64,000 nt of DNA from Clarireedia homoeocarpa (taxonomy: Eukaryota > Ascomycota > Leotiomycetes > Helotiales > Rutstroemiaceae): NCBI GenBank assembly GCA_001465935.1, contig LNKV01000028.1, forward strand, positions 558,001-622,000, written 5' to 3'. Of the stretch, positions 46,487-56,631 are shown in pieces. How positions within the stretch are numbered: position 1 is the stretch's first letter; each line of letters starts with the position of its first letter. The notes under the pieces are model-generated. The model was not told the origin of the DNA and ran no database searches. It saw only the letters and a program-made list of their open reading frames with translations. Position numbers and translations under genes: made by a program.

Positions 46487-46624
46487 CCGGGGAAATAAAG
46501 GTTAATACATATACCCCGATTATTGTTAAAATTCTCTATAATTGTAGGATCTTGACGATCTGATTCGATAGAAGTACCCTTGTTGATAGAATCTACCAGA
46601 ATAAATTTAACCTTTATTCCCCCG
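46487..46624 (+). mobile_element. MITE-like element, copy A
   Basis: About 138 bases with terminal inverted repeats: CCGGGGAAATAAAGGTTAA on the left and, inverted, CGGGGGAATAAAGGTTAA on the right. The AT-rich interior matches copy B (52940-53087) in reverse orientation over nearly its whole length, sharing blocks such as TATTGTTAAAATTC, ATCTTGACGAT and CTACCAGAATAAATTTAACC. There is no coding capacity, so it would depend on a DNA transposase elsewhere. No clear target-site duplication was found. Confidence 0.75.
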
Positions 46625-47095
46625 AGTACTATAGTATATCACAAAAGAAATATGCAGAGCCAGGTAGGCTCCTTACAGTAGCTCCCGCAAATTCATCCAT
46701 TTCGTCCCGCCGGTGATTAAGTACTCGATAGAGTCCATCTAGCAAAGTCTCTAGAGTTATATGATTATGTATTTCCACCTGATAAGCAAGCAAGCATAGT
46801 CAAGAAACTCCTCAAACATTTTCCGAAGGCTACTGCTGTATCAACAGGCAATATACCCCATGCCATTGCCTTGGGCTTGAGCGAAGACAAACGACTTGAT
46901 TTGTGCAAGATATGTATAAATTGCAAATGCTAATTCTCGCATCAAAGCCGTTCCGTTTGGTGCTCGCTCCCTCCTCCAATTGTTCTTGAACATCGCCGGT
47001 CATGAGAAAGAAAGTCTCTCTCTCACTGAACGATGAGCAAATCCAATTTTCGTCCGTAATAGAACTATCATTGGCTCAGTCGGGATGTCGTAGAT

Positions 47096-48404
47096 CTAAA
47101 CCCCCAGAAGATCTTGGCATCGAGAATTGAGTTGTAACTTCAATTTAGCAATCGAGACGCTGTCCTCGCTCGATTCACTTTCTCTTAACACGTAGTCAGG
47201 ATCCTGCGTGAACTCCTTGAGTATGTATAGGGAAGTGCAAGATGCATAGGTCTTTTCTCGCAAGCACGTTAGCTTGTATAATTTGTGCCGTTTCTTCGTG
47301 ATAAACCTTTTCAATCGAATCAAACATTCTTTGGAAGAATCTATGGAGATCTGAAGGTACTTCGTGCAGTCGCTTCCGTAAGATAAAAATATCATCATTG
47401 TTCATTAGTCCTCTTGAAAGCGAGCGAACAAGATATACGCATAGGAAAACACCTTCAGCCTTTTCTTCGATTTCGTTTATGAGCTTAAGATAATTGCTGT
47501 CATTGCGCATCAAAGAGGAAGATTTTTCGCTGTCCTCGAACCGAGATTTGAGGTAAATTGTTGAGCGTTACAGCAGATTGACACGTAGAATGGTGCCTGT
47601 AGGCTTGAAGGAACTTAAAAGTAAAAGAAGGAATAGTAACTTGATTGGTTCGACTGCTGTTCTATCTACAGTGGGAAGGACTCCTTATATAAGCGCTATG
47701 AGATCGGGACATTGCTGCAGAATATCAAACAACAAAGACTGCAAAAGACCCTGTTGTGATTTCTGCAATTTGGTATCACCGCTCCAGGAAAAATAGCTTG
47801 CCACCACGATATTCGCGCGAGGGTTACTGTTCGTTGAAGAAATCCAGACTTCTAGGTTGTGTCGCGTGCGTGGATTGTTATATAGGTATTTCATAAGCGT
47901 CGATTTTCCCGATCCAGCTTTTCCGTCGATCCAGTAGATGCCTTCTCTAGATTGTGACCATGTAACAAATTGTGTATTGTATGTCCATTCAAGTGTGTGG
48001 GCGTGTGCATCTTTAATGCTATGTTCTCGGGTTTTGATTGAGCTAAAATGCAGGCTCTTCAGTACTTCTTGACTAGTCGCAATTCGTTGTCCTTCTGCAA
48101 CAAGTTCGCTGCATCGATCAGTAATTGTAGTGACGATATCTTGTCCTGCAAAATTCGTCGAATTCTTGACAACGGCGATGGTATTCTTTCGCAGACAATC
48201 AACATTGCTATTCGTGCGGATATCGTTGATACGATTCTCTGCTACCATGTTGGTCAACACAGTAAACATTTTCGATTGTTCGTTACTGTCGTGCATCTTA
48301 GTACTACTGAAACCAAACGCAAAGACTCGTAGCATTGTTGGATAAAGCAGGGAGGCTGTAGTCATGCCATTTGATTCTCTTGCCTTAGAATATTGATCAT
48401 GCAA
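47096..48404 (-). pseudogene. Decayed NACHT (NLR-type) gene
   Basis: Minus-strand coding resembles fungal NLR genes. An intact N-terminal part reads LVAEGQRIATSQEVLKSLHFSSIKTREHSIKDAHAHTLEWTYNTQFVTW, then a P-loop GIYWIDGKAGSGKSTLMKYL, then VVASYFSWSGDTKLQKSQQGLLQSLLFDILQQCP, and stops near 47685. The next recognisable piece (KSRFEDSEKSSSLMRNDSNYLKLINEIEEKAEGVFLCVYLVRSL...LHRFFQRMFDSI, 47196-about 47560) resumes too soon, so the NACHT middle with its Walker B-type region is largely missing. A further frame change near 47220 leads to EFTQDPDYVLRES...LNSRCQDLLGV and a stop. No ankyrin or WD repeats follow. Deletion plus frame breaks make a functional receptor unlikely. Fungal NLRs act in non-self recognition and regulated cell death. 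Confidence 0.7.
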
Positions 48405-48429
48405 CTACTAATCTGATTTTGTAAGTCCT

Positions 48430-49198
48430 TCAATGTTCTCTCAACGTTGTGAAGCCTTCCATCTTTCTGAACGCTGCGTAGTGATGCTCCAAAGCATTGA
48501 GTCGGCTTGAGATTTGAACCTGGAGTTGGTCGACATAATCGGACATCGCTGCTTCAAATTCTTCTTGGGTCTCGTAATCTTCCCTGTTTGGTTCCTCTAA
48601 TTCATCATCATCTGCAAACCTTTTTAGTTTGTCTGCGTCCAATTCGTCTTTGTTGGCAAGGATGTCAACAACAGCTTCATTGTCGGACAGTTCTGGTGAG
48701 GGTCGGACAGGTGTTTGAGGAGCACGCTGGGGACGGGGAGGCGTTATCGGACTAGGAGATAGGCTCTTGTGGCCGAGGGCTCCATAAGTACATAGTCATT
48801 GCGCCTTCGACTGATGTTCCCCAGTAGATGTGATTGTAAAGCACCCCGAGGGCGTTCTCGAATGTTCGTGACCCGTTGATTTCGAAGAGGCCCTTGGAGA
48901 GATTTGGACGTGGTGCAGGTAAAACGTAACCCAATTCACAACTTTCTGCATCGATTGTGATATTGCATTTTGTGACGACTGCACGTTTGAACTTGTTCCA
49001 ACAAAAGTCGATAGGCAGGATCGAGGCATGGGGTACAAACCGCCTATCTTGTTTCACTAAGAATGTCAGAGGAATGAAGTCGATCTGGCTCGCGCGGTCA
49101 GTGATACCAAGCGCGGGGTCCCTCTGTATATGAAGCCTGATTCCCAATTTAGTCCAGCAAGGTCGGTTGCTTGTGAGCGAGTTATTTTGAATCGGCAT
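48430..49198 (-). pseudogene. Unrecognised gene, apparently frameshifted near 48790
   Basis: Two long minus-strand frames abut. The first starts at 49198 (MPIQNNSLTSNRPCWTKLG), runs 148 codons through GLFEINGSRTFENALGVLYNHIYWGTSVEGAMTMYLW and stops at 48752. A second frame is open from about 48790 (GALGHKSLSPSPITPPRPQRAPQTPVRPSPELSDNEAVVDILANKDELDADKLKRFADDDELEE) to a stop at 48430. The switch happens within a few bases and no normal-sized intron explains it, so a one-base frameshift or a sequence error is likely. The C-terminal half is acidic and helical, possibly coiled coil. I do not recognise the family. It may be an intact short gene, a broken gene, or a former N-terminal neighbour of the NLR relic. 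Confidence 0.45.
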
Positions 49199-50246
49199 TA
49201 GGGGTAGTGGAGGTATGATGAGATGATAGGAACTGTGTAATGTAGCAGACTAATTAATTGGTCGGGTGAAGAGAGTGAGAGAGAAAGAGGATGAAGAAAG
49301 TTGCGATAGCCAATCCGTAAGGCGCAAACGTTGCGGAAGAGGGAAATATCTCCCTTCTAGAAACACATCAAATCTCCCCTTAACTCGGAGACTGCCGAGC
49401 GAGGTCTACTCTGCCCACATAGATCAACTCCACATATGTTACTTGCCTGGGTATTTACCGATGCTATTCACAGATGCTCACTCTTTCCAAGTTGAACCGT
49501 CCCTTTCGCACAATTCTCCCGATGCCAATATCATACATAACAAATGCCAATATCATACATAACAAATGCCAATATCATACATAACAAATGAGTGCTAGTT
49601 AAGTTTCTTAGACCCGACGAGGTTCATCGGCCACTAACTAAGTAAGACCCTAGTAAGTAGCGATTGTCCCCCGTTGCCAAGCCGCGCTATACCCTTTCCA
49701 CCCGTATTCGTGAAAAACACGCTAGCGCCTCCTCCTACCGGCCGCCACACTCACACCAAATCTCAAAGCAAAGGGAAGGGAAGAACCCTCCGCCAATCGC
49801 AGTCCAACGCCTAGTAGATTTTCCCGACGAACAAAATCTCATGCATCTCCTCGCGCTTGTATCGGGGTCTTTCCCAATCCAGCCGTATATCATCGTAAAC
49901 TGCGTATATCTGTGTGGTTTCGCGCGTGTGTGTGTGTGGGGCAGTACGCTGTATGAGATGGTGTATGCGATAGAATTATCTCTTGGAATCGGTATAAATG
50001 TATATCTAGCTGGATGAATCTCCATCTTTTCTTTTCCGTGAAGCTGTATAGCAGAATAATAACAGGTCGTTCGAGCTTTTGTACATTGGATTTATCATTC
50101 ACATTCGAAACCGTTCTATTTAATTTGATTGCGACTTGACTATTACAAGTGCATAATACGTACATACAACCAGGCAGCATTGATTCCTCTCTTCGAAATC
50201 CCATACGAGACCGACCCCATTCAATATACGAAAGCAAGCTGCCAAA
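49199..50246. other. Intergenic region upstream of the RTA1 gene
   Basis: About 1 kb. A 22-base tandem repeat lies at 49524-49589. No gene is supported. Confidence 0.45.
49524..49589 (+). repeat. 22-base tandem repeat, three exact copies
   Basis: Three perfect direct copies beginning GCCAATATCATACATAAC. No variation between units implies recent expansion. Confidence 0.92.
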
Positions 50247-51256
50247 ATGTCCGACTCCTCGGCCGCGCCTGAACATTTCCAGTTCGAACTTTACCGCTAC
50301 ACCCCTAGCACCGCAGCGGCCGTGATTTTCTTCATCGCATTCTTAGCGACGACGGTATATCATATATCCCAAATGGTCAAGACCAAGTCGTGGTATTTCA
50401 CCCCTCTTGTCATTGGCGGTGTCTGTGAGTGTTCCATGCCCCCCCCCCCCTTCCCCCTTCACATGGAAGACAACAAAGCTAATTCATGTAATCCGCATAG
50501 TCGAAATCATAGGATACATCGCACGAATCATCGCCCATTCCAACAAGTCATCCATTCCCATATACAGCATCCAAACCATTCTCATCCTTCTCGGTCCAGC
50601 CCTCTTCGCTGCCTCAATATACATGGTTCTCGGACGATTAATCGTTGCGCTAGAGGCCGAAAACCTATCCCCGATCCCCAAGAAGTGGATGACGAAGATT
50701 TTTGTCACTGGAGACGTAATTGCATTTTTGGGACAAGCCGCCGGTATGTTGTTCTCGAACTCGCATGGTAGGGAATAGTATGCTAATTAGTCATGCAGGC
50801 GGTGGGATCATGGCCAGTGGAACCATCAGCGCTTTGAAAACGGGAGAATATATTACGATTGCAGGTCTCTGTATCCAGCTGGCCTTCTTCAGCGTATTCA
50901 TATTCACCGCGACTATTTTCCATCGTCGATACCTGAGAGCCACGGGTGGTGCGTCGACGAAGGTTTCCGTCAAATATATCTTGAACAATAGAAATTGGGA
51001 GACTCTGCTGTACGTCCTGTATGCTACGAGTGCCTTGATCTTAATTCGTTCGGCATTCCGCGTTATCGAGTTCGCTGGAGGAAACGATGGGTACCTGTTG
51101 TCGCATGAGGTTTTCGCTTATCTGTTCGACGCAACATTGATGTTCTTTGTGATGGTGATGCTAAACATTTTCCACCCATCAGATGTTATGGGAGACAAGG
51201 CTGCCTTGCGTGGGAGCACGGGCATGTCTTTAGCTTCTCGCTCTTCAGGAGTTTGA
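50247..51256 (+). CDS. RTA1-family seven-helix membrane protein
   Basis: Three exons (50247-50424, 50501-50743, 50799-51256) encode 292 residues with seven hydrophobic helices. The family motifs are present: FELYRYTPSTAAAVIFFIAFL at the N-terminus, FEIIGYIAR after the first intron, GPALFAASIYMVLGR, and the C-terminal RSAFRVIEFAGGNDGYLLSHEVFAYLFDATLMF. RTA1-like proteins include yeast Rta1, Rsb1 and Pug1 and are linked to lipid-base export or toxicant tolerance at the plasma membrane. The substrate cannot be deduced. The intron joins restore GGVFEIIGY and QAAGGGIMASG. It converges with the Zn2Cys6 gene 180 bases downstream. Confidence 0.92.
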
Positions 51257-51439
51257 GGACCGTCAGTTAGGATTCCCATCGCGCTTGTGGATGGTAGGGT
51301 TCGGGCGTTAATGGCGGTTCTGTATTATAGATTTAAAGTAAGGATGTAGGACGGTATTAGGTTGGTGTGACTAGAATGCCTTGGATTAAAGTATTTCATA
51401 AATCATACTTTCCCCTGCACTTTTCAATCATCATTAGTG

Positions 51440-52750
51440 TTAAGGGCTGAGCTCTTGGATTTCCACATAGCTATGCCAATTATTCACATGACATAGCCCT
51501 ACTGATTCTTTAGGCCAAGCAAGTGCGTCCGCATACTCATCTCCCAAAACACAGGCGCTGGTCTCCACCAGATGTCTTCCCCACCCTTGGAAGTACCAAA
51601 ATGAATCGAGCCGGTGCAGTACTACCCCGTAGTAGGCCATAAGAAGAACTGCGAGGCGGTTTCGTTGCGCCAGAAGTCGAAGAAAATACCTGCTGACAGT
51701 TGTAAGCCAAGTCAACCCAATTGCAATAGGTGACTGTGAGCCTCTATCTGCTGCTATATCTCGGAGACCCTGAAATGTATACTGGATGTGCCCAACAGCT
51801 TCTAGACATGCGGAAGAAATCTGCATATTTTGTTCTGCCTCACAGATGGTTTGTAGGTCGGAAAGGGCACGCAGCTCCGCGTTGGTGTCGCCCTCGATGT
51901 CGGGATATAAGTCTATTGGTACACCACCTTGAGTGATTGCAGCTAGCTCATCTCCAAGAATGTTGGTATCCCATGAACCATATAAACTAGTCATACCCCT
52001 GACCATGTTGGCACAGGCCAGGAAATCTTCAATCCCGCGACCCTCGTTGTCGGGCTGGAGAAGCTTTCCTTCAAATCGAGCCAGACCAAACGAGCACATA
52101 CTTAAATATCCTGAAAATAGAAACAGTGCACGCTGTATTTCGGGTGGGTTTTGATCTGTGCTAAGAAGCTGGCGATACTGTACTAACGCTCTGTTTTGAT
52201 GGAAGGCAGCCTCGGCCACTAAGACTTGCGGATTTTCGCAGCCATTGAGGGCAATGTGTAAAGCGGACATAGACAAGATACCCCGAAGAAGAAAGTCGTG
52301 ATTCATTCCTATTTGTACCACAGATGTTTGCCATACTCTTTGCTGTGATTTTATTGTGCTGAGAGAGGAATATACATTAGTAGAGTAGTGGTGCAGCAAT
52401 TTGAGAGTGTTGATGTTGTATGCCGGAGGTAAATTAAACGGCGACAGCGAGGCGCCAGGTGATGATACTATGATCTGAGATTGGGTATCCGATAGTTTTT
52501 GTAAACCTTCTCGGGAGGAAGAGGAGGTGGTTTTTTGTTCCCAGAAATATTTACAAGAATTCCCGCGATCCTGACAATTTCCACATTGGGGACGAGCTTC
52601 ATCGCACTTTTTGATCGTGTCAGTTGTCATTTGCACAGAATATTCCATATGATCTTCTCTGTGTTACTCGTAACGACTTGCCTTGAGGTGCCTTTGTTTG
52701 CAGGCGCTGCATCCTCTCCGGGACTTCTTATGGGGTCGTCTGGTGGCCAT
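51440..52750 (-). CDS. Zn2Cys6 transcription factor with a GC-AG intron
   Basis: Two exons (52750-52682, 52606-51440) encode 411 residues. Exon 1 reads MATRRPHKKSRRGCSACKQRHLK and exon 2 continues CDEARPQCGNCQDRGNSCKYF, together a full binuclear zinc cluster with six Cys. The only donor that restores it is AAG|GCAAGT, a non-canonical GC donor of strong consensus; the acceptor is AAAAAG. The rest is a fungal-specific activator domain (NTLKLLHHYSTNVYSS, LLRGILSMSALHIAL). Without this intron the zinc cluster would lose its first three Cys. The target genes are unknown; the nearest neighbours are the convergent RTA1 gene and the MITE copy upstream. Confidence 0.87.
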
Positions 52751-52939
52751 TGGGATTTGGTGTTGTCAAAGGAACAGTAGAGTTGGATGCAGCAAGTGTA
52801 AGTGAGGTTGAGGTTGGGGACTTATCTAGCGTGTTTGAGGCTGTGCGATCATGGATAGATATGCCGAGCACGTCCACCAATCAAGCTAGAGATAATCAAT
52901 CCACTATCAATCCACTCTTTAGTTGCGAATACATATTGT

Positions 52940-53087
52940 AGTAGCCGGCGAAACAAAGGTTAAATTTATTCTGGTAGATGCTATCAACAAGGGGGTTTTG
53001 TCGAATCATATCGTCAAGATTCTACAATTATATGGAATTTTAACAATAACCAGGGTATATGTGTTAACCTTTGTTATGCCGGCTACT
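52940..53087 (-). mobile_element. MITE-like element, copy B
   Basis: About 148 bases. The termini are inverted repeats of about 24 bases, each beginning AGTAGCCGGC and continuing to AACAAAGGTTAA, with only a couple of mismatches between the arms. The interior is the reverse complement of copy A with scattered differences. It lies about 190 bases upstream of the Zn2Cys6 start at 52750, so it could affect that promoter. No open frame and no clear target-site duplication. Confidence 0.8.
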
Positions 53088-53369
53088 CGTTATGATCGGC
53101 TTAAGGGCTGTTTCATTTTATTCTAGATCCTTTCCGTTGTAGGGCATTTTCTTTCGAAGCATGGCCTTACGGTGTATCAATCATTCCAGTGATTAGTCTC
53201 GATTTTACTGGCTCATATTGGGGAGACTGCAAAAAGGGGTTTCCGTCATAACCATGCATGACTCATTTCATGAAAACCATCTCGGTTGGAGTCCGAATTT
53301 CAGTTGTTTTCATCGTATTCTGCTATTGATATTTGTGCACTGGTTGCTAAACATCTCAGACTTCAAATC

Positions 53370-54512
53370 TCATGGATACATGACAACCAATTGTCCTGGT
53401 CCAGCATTGTTAGCAGCACTTTCTATTGCCTTCTCCCAATCCTCCAAAGCAAACTCGCCCACAATCTCGTGTCCCGCAGACTTGCCCAGTTTCAATGCCC
53501 CGCTTTCGACCAATTTGATAAGCCCGCGCACATCCTCTCTCTCATACATATACTGGCCACGAATTGTGAGATTGTTCAGTACTGCCATGACATATGGAAT
53601 ATCAATGTCGTTTGTCGGAACACCCATCAGGGAAGCTCTCCCATAATTCTTAAGCGCCATCAAGCAACTTCTGATATGCGTTGAGCCATTCGCTATTGCA
53701 GGAGAGATATCCAGAAATGCGTCGATGGGGCCGAATCCTTTGAGTGTAGCAACATCCTCCATTACATTCCCTGTCATTTGGAACGCAGTAACTCGTTGGT
53801 TCGCTGCTGAAACCTTCTGTAGTAAGGGCAAATTGCGACCTACAGCAATAACCCGAGCACCCATAGCCGATGCAACTTCAACAGCAGCACTGCTATATGA
53901 TCCAGTGGCAGGAGCGACGATAACAGTTTCTCCTGCCTTCAGGTCAATACCTCGGAATCCACCGTAGGCGACGACATGTCGAGCGATGTAAGTGAGCTCG
54001 CCCATTGAGTAGCCAAGCCCTCCATCAGCTGGACTTCCAAGGAGTAGTTTTTCGTTCAGCGCATAACAGTTCTCCAATGGAGCTCTCACGTACTCGGCCA
54101 TCATGCCATCGTGCCAAAAATCGTCCACCAGTTTCTTAGCTTTCGGAACATCTCCGAACACACCAGCACCCCACAAAATCTGCACATCGGGATCATCTCG
54201 GGCTCGTATGAAAGGCTCGAGCATCACAAGCTGTCCAGATGTAAGAGAGGTGGTATCAGGTCCGATAGCAGCGATACGCCCGACAGCACGAGTCCCTGGA
54301 ATAGAGGGTGTAGGCACGTGAAGGAATGGGACCTTGCCATCCAAAATGTGTTTGTAGCTTGATTCCGCGGATGTGGCCAGGACTTTGACTACGACACTCC
54401 CAGCAATTGGAGTAGGTGTAGGAAGAGTTTTGATTCTAGGAGGCTGCCCTATAGCTTCAATCTGAACGGCTCGCATAGTTGGCGGAAGAGGTGAAGTTTC
54501 TGTGGTAGACAT
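53370..54512 (-). CDS. MDR-superfamily (alcohol dehydrogenase/quinone reductase-like) oxidoreductase
   Basis: A single-exon gene of 380 residues. The N-terminal GroES-like part (VVVKVLATSAESSYKHILDGKVPFLHVPTPSIPGTRAVGRIAAIG) lacks the Cys/His ligands of zinc alcohol dehydrogenases, so a zinc-free NAD(P)H oxidoreductase is likely. The Rossmann half begins GETVIVAPATGSYSSAAVEVASAMGARVIAVGRN; GSYSSAA takes the place of the usual glycine-rich loop. The substrate is unknown. It diverges from a Zn2Cys6 gene 675 bases away. The 5' flank contains a 60-base tandem duplication. The start is the first Met, and the following MRAVQIE is also possible as the start. Confidence 0.87.
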   Translation of the reverse strand: MSTTETSPLPPTMRAVQIEAIGQPPRIKTLPTPTPIAGSVVVKVLATSAESSYKHILDGKVPFLHVPTPSIPGTRAVGRIAAIGPDTTSLTSGQLVMLEPFIRARDDPDVQILWGAGVFGDVPKAKKLVDDFWHDGMMAEYVRAPLENCYALNEKLLLGSPADGGLGYSMGELTYIARHVVAYGGFRGIDLKAGETVIVAPATGSYSSAAVEVASAMGARVIAVGRNLPLLQKVSAANQRVTAFQMTGNVMEDVATLKGFGPIDAFLDISPAIANGSTHIRSCLMALKNYGRASLMGVPTNDIDIPYVMAVLNNLTIRGQYMYEREDVRGLIKLVESGALKLGKSAGHEIVGEFALEDWEKAIESAANNAGPGQLVVMYP

Positions 54513-54593
54513 GATGAATCTGGATTGTTTCAGCGAAGACGATGAGAGAGAAGGGTTGCTGTAATGATGAATGATGAATCTGGATTGTTTCAG
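54511..54593 (+). repeat. Direct repeat overlapping the oxidoreductase start
   Basis: A 23-base word beginning ATGATGAATCTGGATTG occurs at 54511-54533 and again at 54571-54593, exactly 60 bases apart; the sequence between is similar between units. The first copy overlaps the start codon and leader of the minus-strand gene. Confidence 0.85.
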
Positions 54594-55186
54594 TGTGGAC
54601 GAGGAGTGAAGTAGTGTTGAGGTGATGAATACTGATAATATGTGCGGATGGACTGCTTCTTATATATCACGTATCCATCCCATTAACTTCTCGTCGACCA
54701 CGGCCTTAATGCAATTTCCACTCGGCATGACAGCGCGAGAGAATCATATCTCCGGACGGAGTCCATCTTAACTGCGTGAAATATGGAATTAGCCCCATAT
54801 GTTGACGTCTTTGATGTACAGCCGCACGACAATGCGACCCCAATAGGCTGCGAATTCGAGCAATGCTTCAACATCAAGATACACATGTCAGATGAAAATG
54901 CGATTCTGGGTTAGCTTCATGCTCCTTATGCTAAGCTTAATCGAGCATAGTATTTACCCCCAAAGGCTTAGTGTGTACTTTGAAATACGAGTGGAGGTTA
55001 GCGTGATCTCTTTAAGTGGGTCTATGCATGACATATACGGGGTCTCTTCGAGGCATTTCTCCATTTTCTCGCCTGTGTGTCCTTCCATCGTATATAGACC
55101 GTATCTTCTCCCGACCTCGAAGTAACTGAGCAGGAATACGAAATCAAGTTAGTCGCCTTTCTTAGTTGCACGAACAATCAACCATC
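54594..55186. promoter_or_regulatory. Divergent promoter of the oxidoreductase and Zn2Cys6 genes
   Basis: About 590 bases separating divergent genes, a common arrangement for a pathway regulator and its target. No specific CGG-pair site is claimed. Confidence 0.35.
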
Positions 55187-56497
55187 ATGGCGACCGACAT
55201 ATCTGAAGAAAGTCAACGGAAACGACGAGCCCACAAAAAGTCTCGAAAAGGATGTCGGAACTGTAAACTACGAAGAGTCAAAGTGAGGTTTCTTATCTAT
55301 AACTGTCTGTTTGATGATTAGCCACTGATTGAATTCTAGTGTGATGAGAAAAGACCTAATTGCTCAAAATGTACAGATTATGGATACATATGCAATTATA
55401 ATTCTACGACCCTGGACTTGCAGATGGCTGTTGCTGGAGAGTCAATAGCGCCAAATAGTGTGGGCGAGATACAGTCCTGGTCTGCTTTCTCACAAGATCC
55501 ACCAAAGAAACCAGTCATTCCCGCCACTTTAGAATCGTCTATCACATTTGGAGATGACATCTCAACCATGGTCTTAGACCGACAATCTCTCGCTCGCCTT
55601 GATCGCTTCCGCTACAGAACCGTTCTCTCAATGGGCACTCCCACCACTGCCACACTCTTCGAAAAAGTCAGTTTCACCATGGCCTTCGAGCACCCTTACC
55701 TGATGCACGTAGTGCAAGCCCTAACCGCCACCCACGATCGCTTTCTCGCCCCTCCCTCCCCCCACACATCCTACCGCTCCGTAACCGAAAGCTACCACCT
55801 CTCTCTAGCCGCCTCTCTCTTCAATCAAAAGCTCTTCGGCCCAATCAACGATAAAGACCGAGACGCGTTATGGGCTACCGCCGCACTATTGGGCATTGTA
55901 GCCATGTCCTCCATCGAAGCAAGCACCCCCGATGAAGCCTGGCCGCTAACACCTTACTCCGACACGGATCTCGACTGGCTACGTATGAGCGAATCCAAAA
56001 TCGTCATCTGGAATCTCACGAAGCCTGACCGGCCAGATAGCGTGTTCCACGAAATCTCGGCCAGGCTTGTACAAGCACATCATGAGGTCGACAAACACGA
56101 ACCAGAGCTCTCGCTGCTTCCTCCGCAGTTCCTGGACTTGTGTGAAATTGACGTGTTTTCCACTTCGTATAATAATCCTTATTTTGCCGCGCTGTCAGGA
56201 TTAGCTGCCACTATATGCGCGGAAAACGTAAATTCGAAAATGCAGGCTTTTCTAAGATTTCTGAGTCATATGCAATCCGGATTTAAGGAATTGTTGAAGA
56301 GGAGAGAACCCAGGGCGCTGCTTTTGGTGGCATGGTGGTATGCGAAGGTGCACAAATTGACTTGGTGGCTGGAGTTGAGAGCTGTGCTAGAATGTCAGGC
56401 TATTTGTATCTATTTGGGGAGACACCATGCTGAGGATGTGCTGATAAGGGAGTTGTTGGAGTTTCCGAGGATGGAATGTGGGCTGGTGGATCGGTAA
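55187..56497 (+). CDS. Zn2Cys6 transcription factor
   Basis: Two exons (55187-55282, 55340-56497) encode 417 residues. Exon 1 ends KKSRKGCRNCKLRRVK and exon 2 starts CDEKRPNCSKCTDYGYICNY, together a complete six-Cys zinc cluster. The remaining fungal-specific domain contains FEKVSFTMAFEHPYLMHVVQALTATHDRFL and YHLSLAASLFNQKL, similar to the Upc2/sterol-uptake-type C-terminal region. The intron lies at the same codon boundary as in the other Zn2Cys6 gene here but uses GTGAGG. The C-terminus (CGLVDR) ends cleanly. Probable regulator of the divergent oxidoreductase gene, by position only. Confidence 0.88.
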
Positions 56498-56631
56498 TAT
56501 GTATGGTATTTGTAAAAATCTAGATTGAAGGGGACACCCACCTCAAAATAAATGTAAAATATATCCAGCGAATTCATTTCTCTATTCAACCTCGCCCCTT
56601 CGGTATATAAATCCAGCTACTACCAACCCAA

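Larger units (their letters stand above)
45509..47095. other. Opsin upstream region and accessory boundary
   Basis: 1.6 kb with no supportable gene. It contains a 12-base tandem repeat (46142-46189) and the MITE-like element at 46487-46624, listed separately. Confidence 0.5.

Noticed and set aside
49524..49589. CRISPR-like array
   Set aside because: The 22-base units are directly adjacent with no spacers, so this is a plain tandem repeat.
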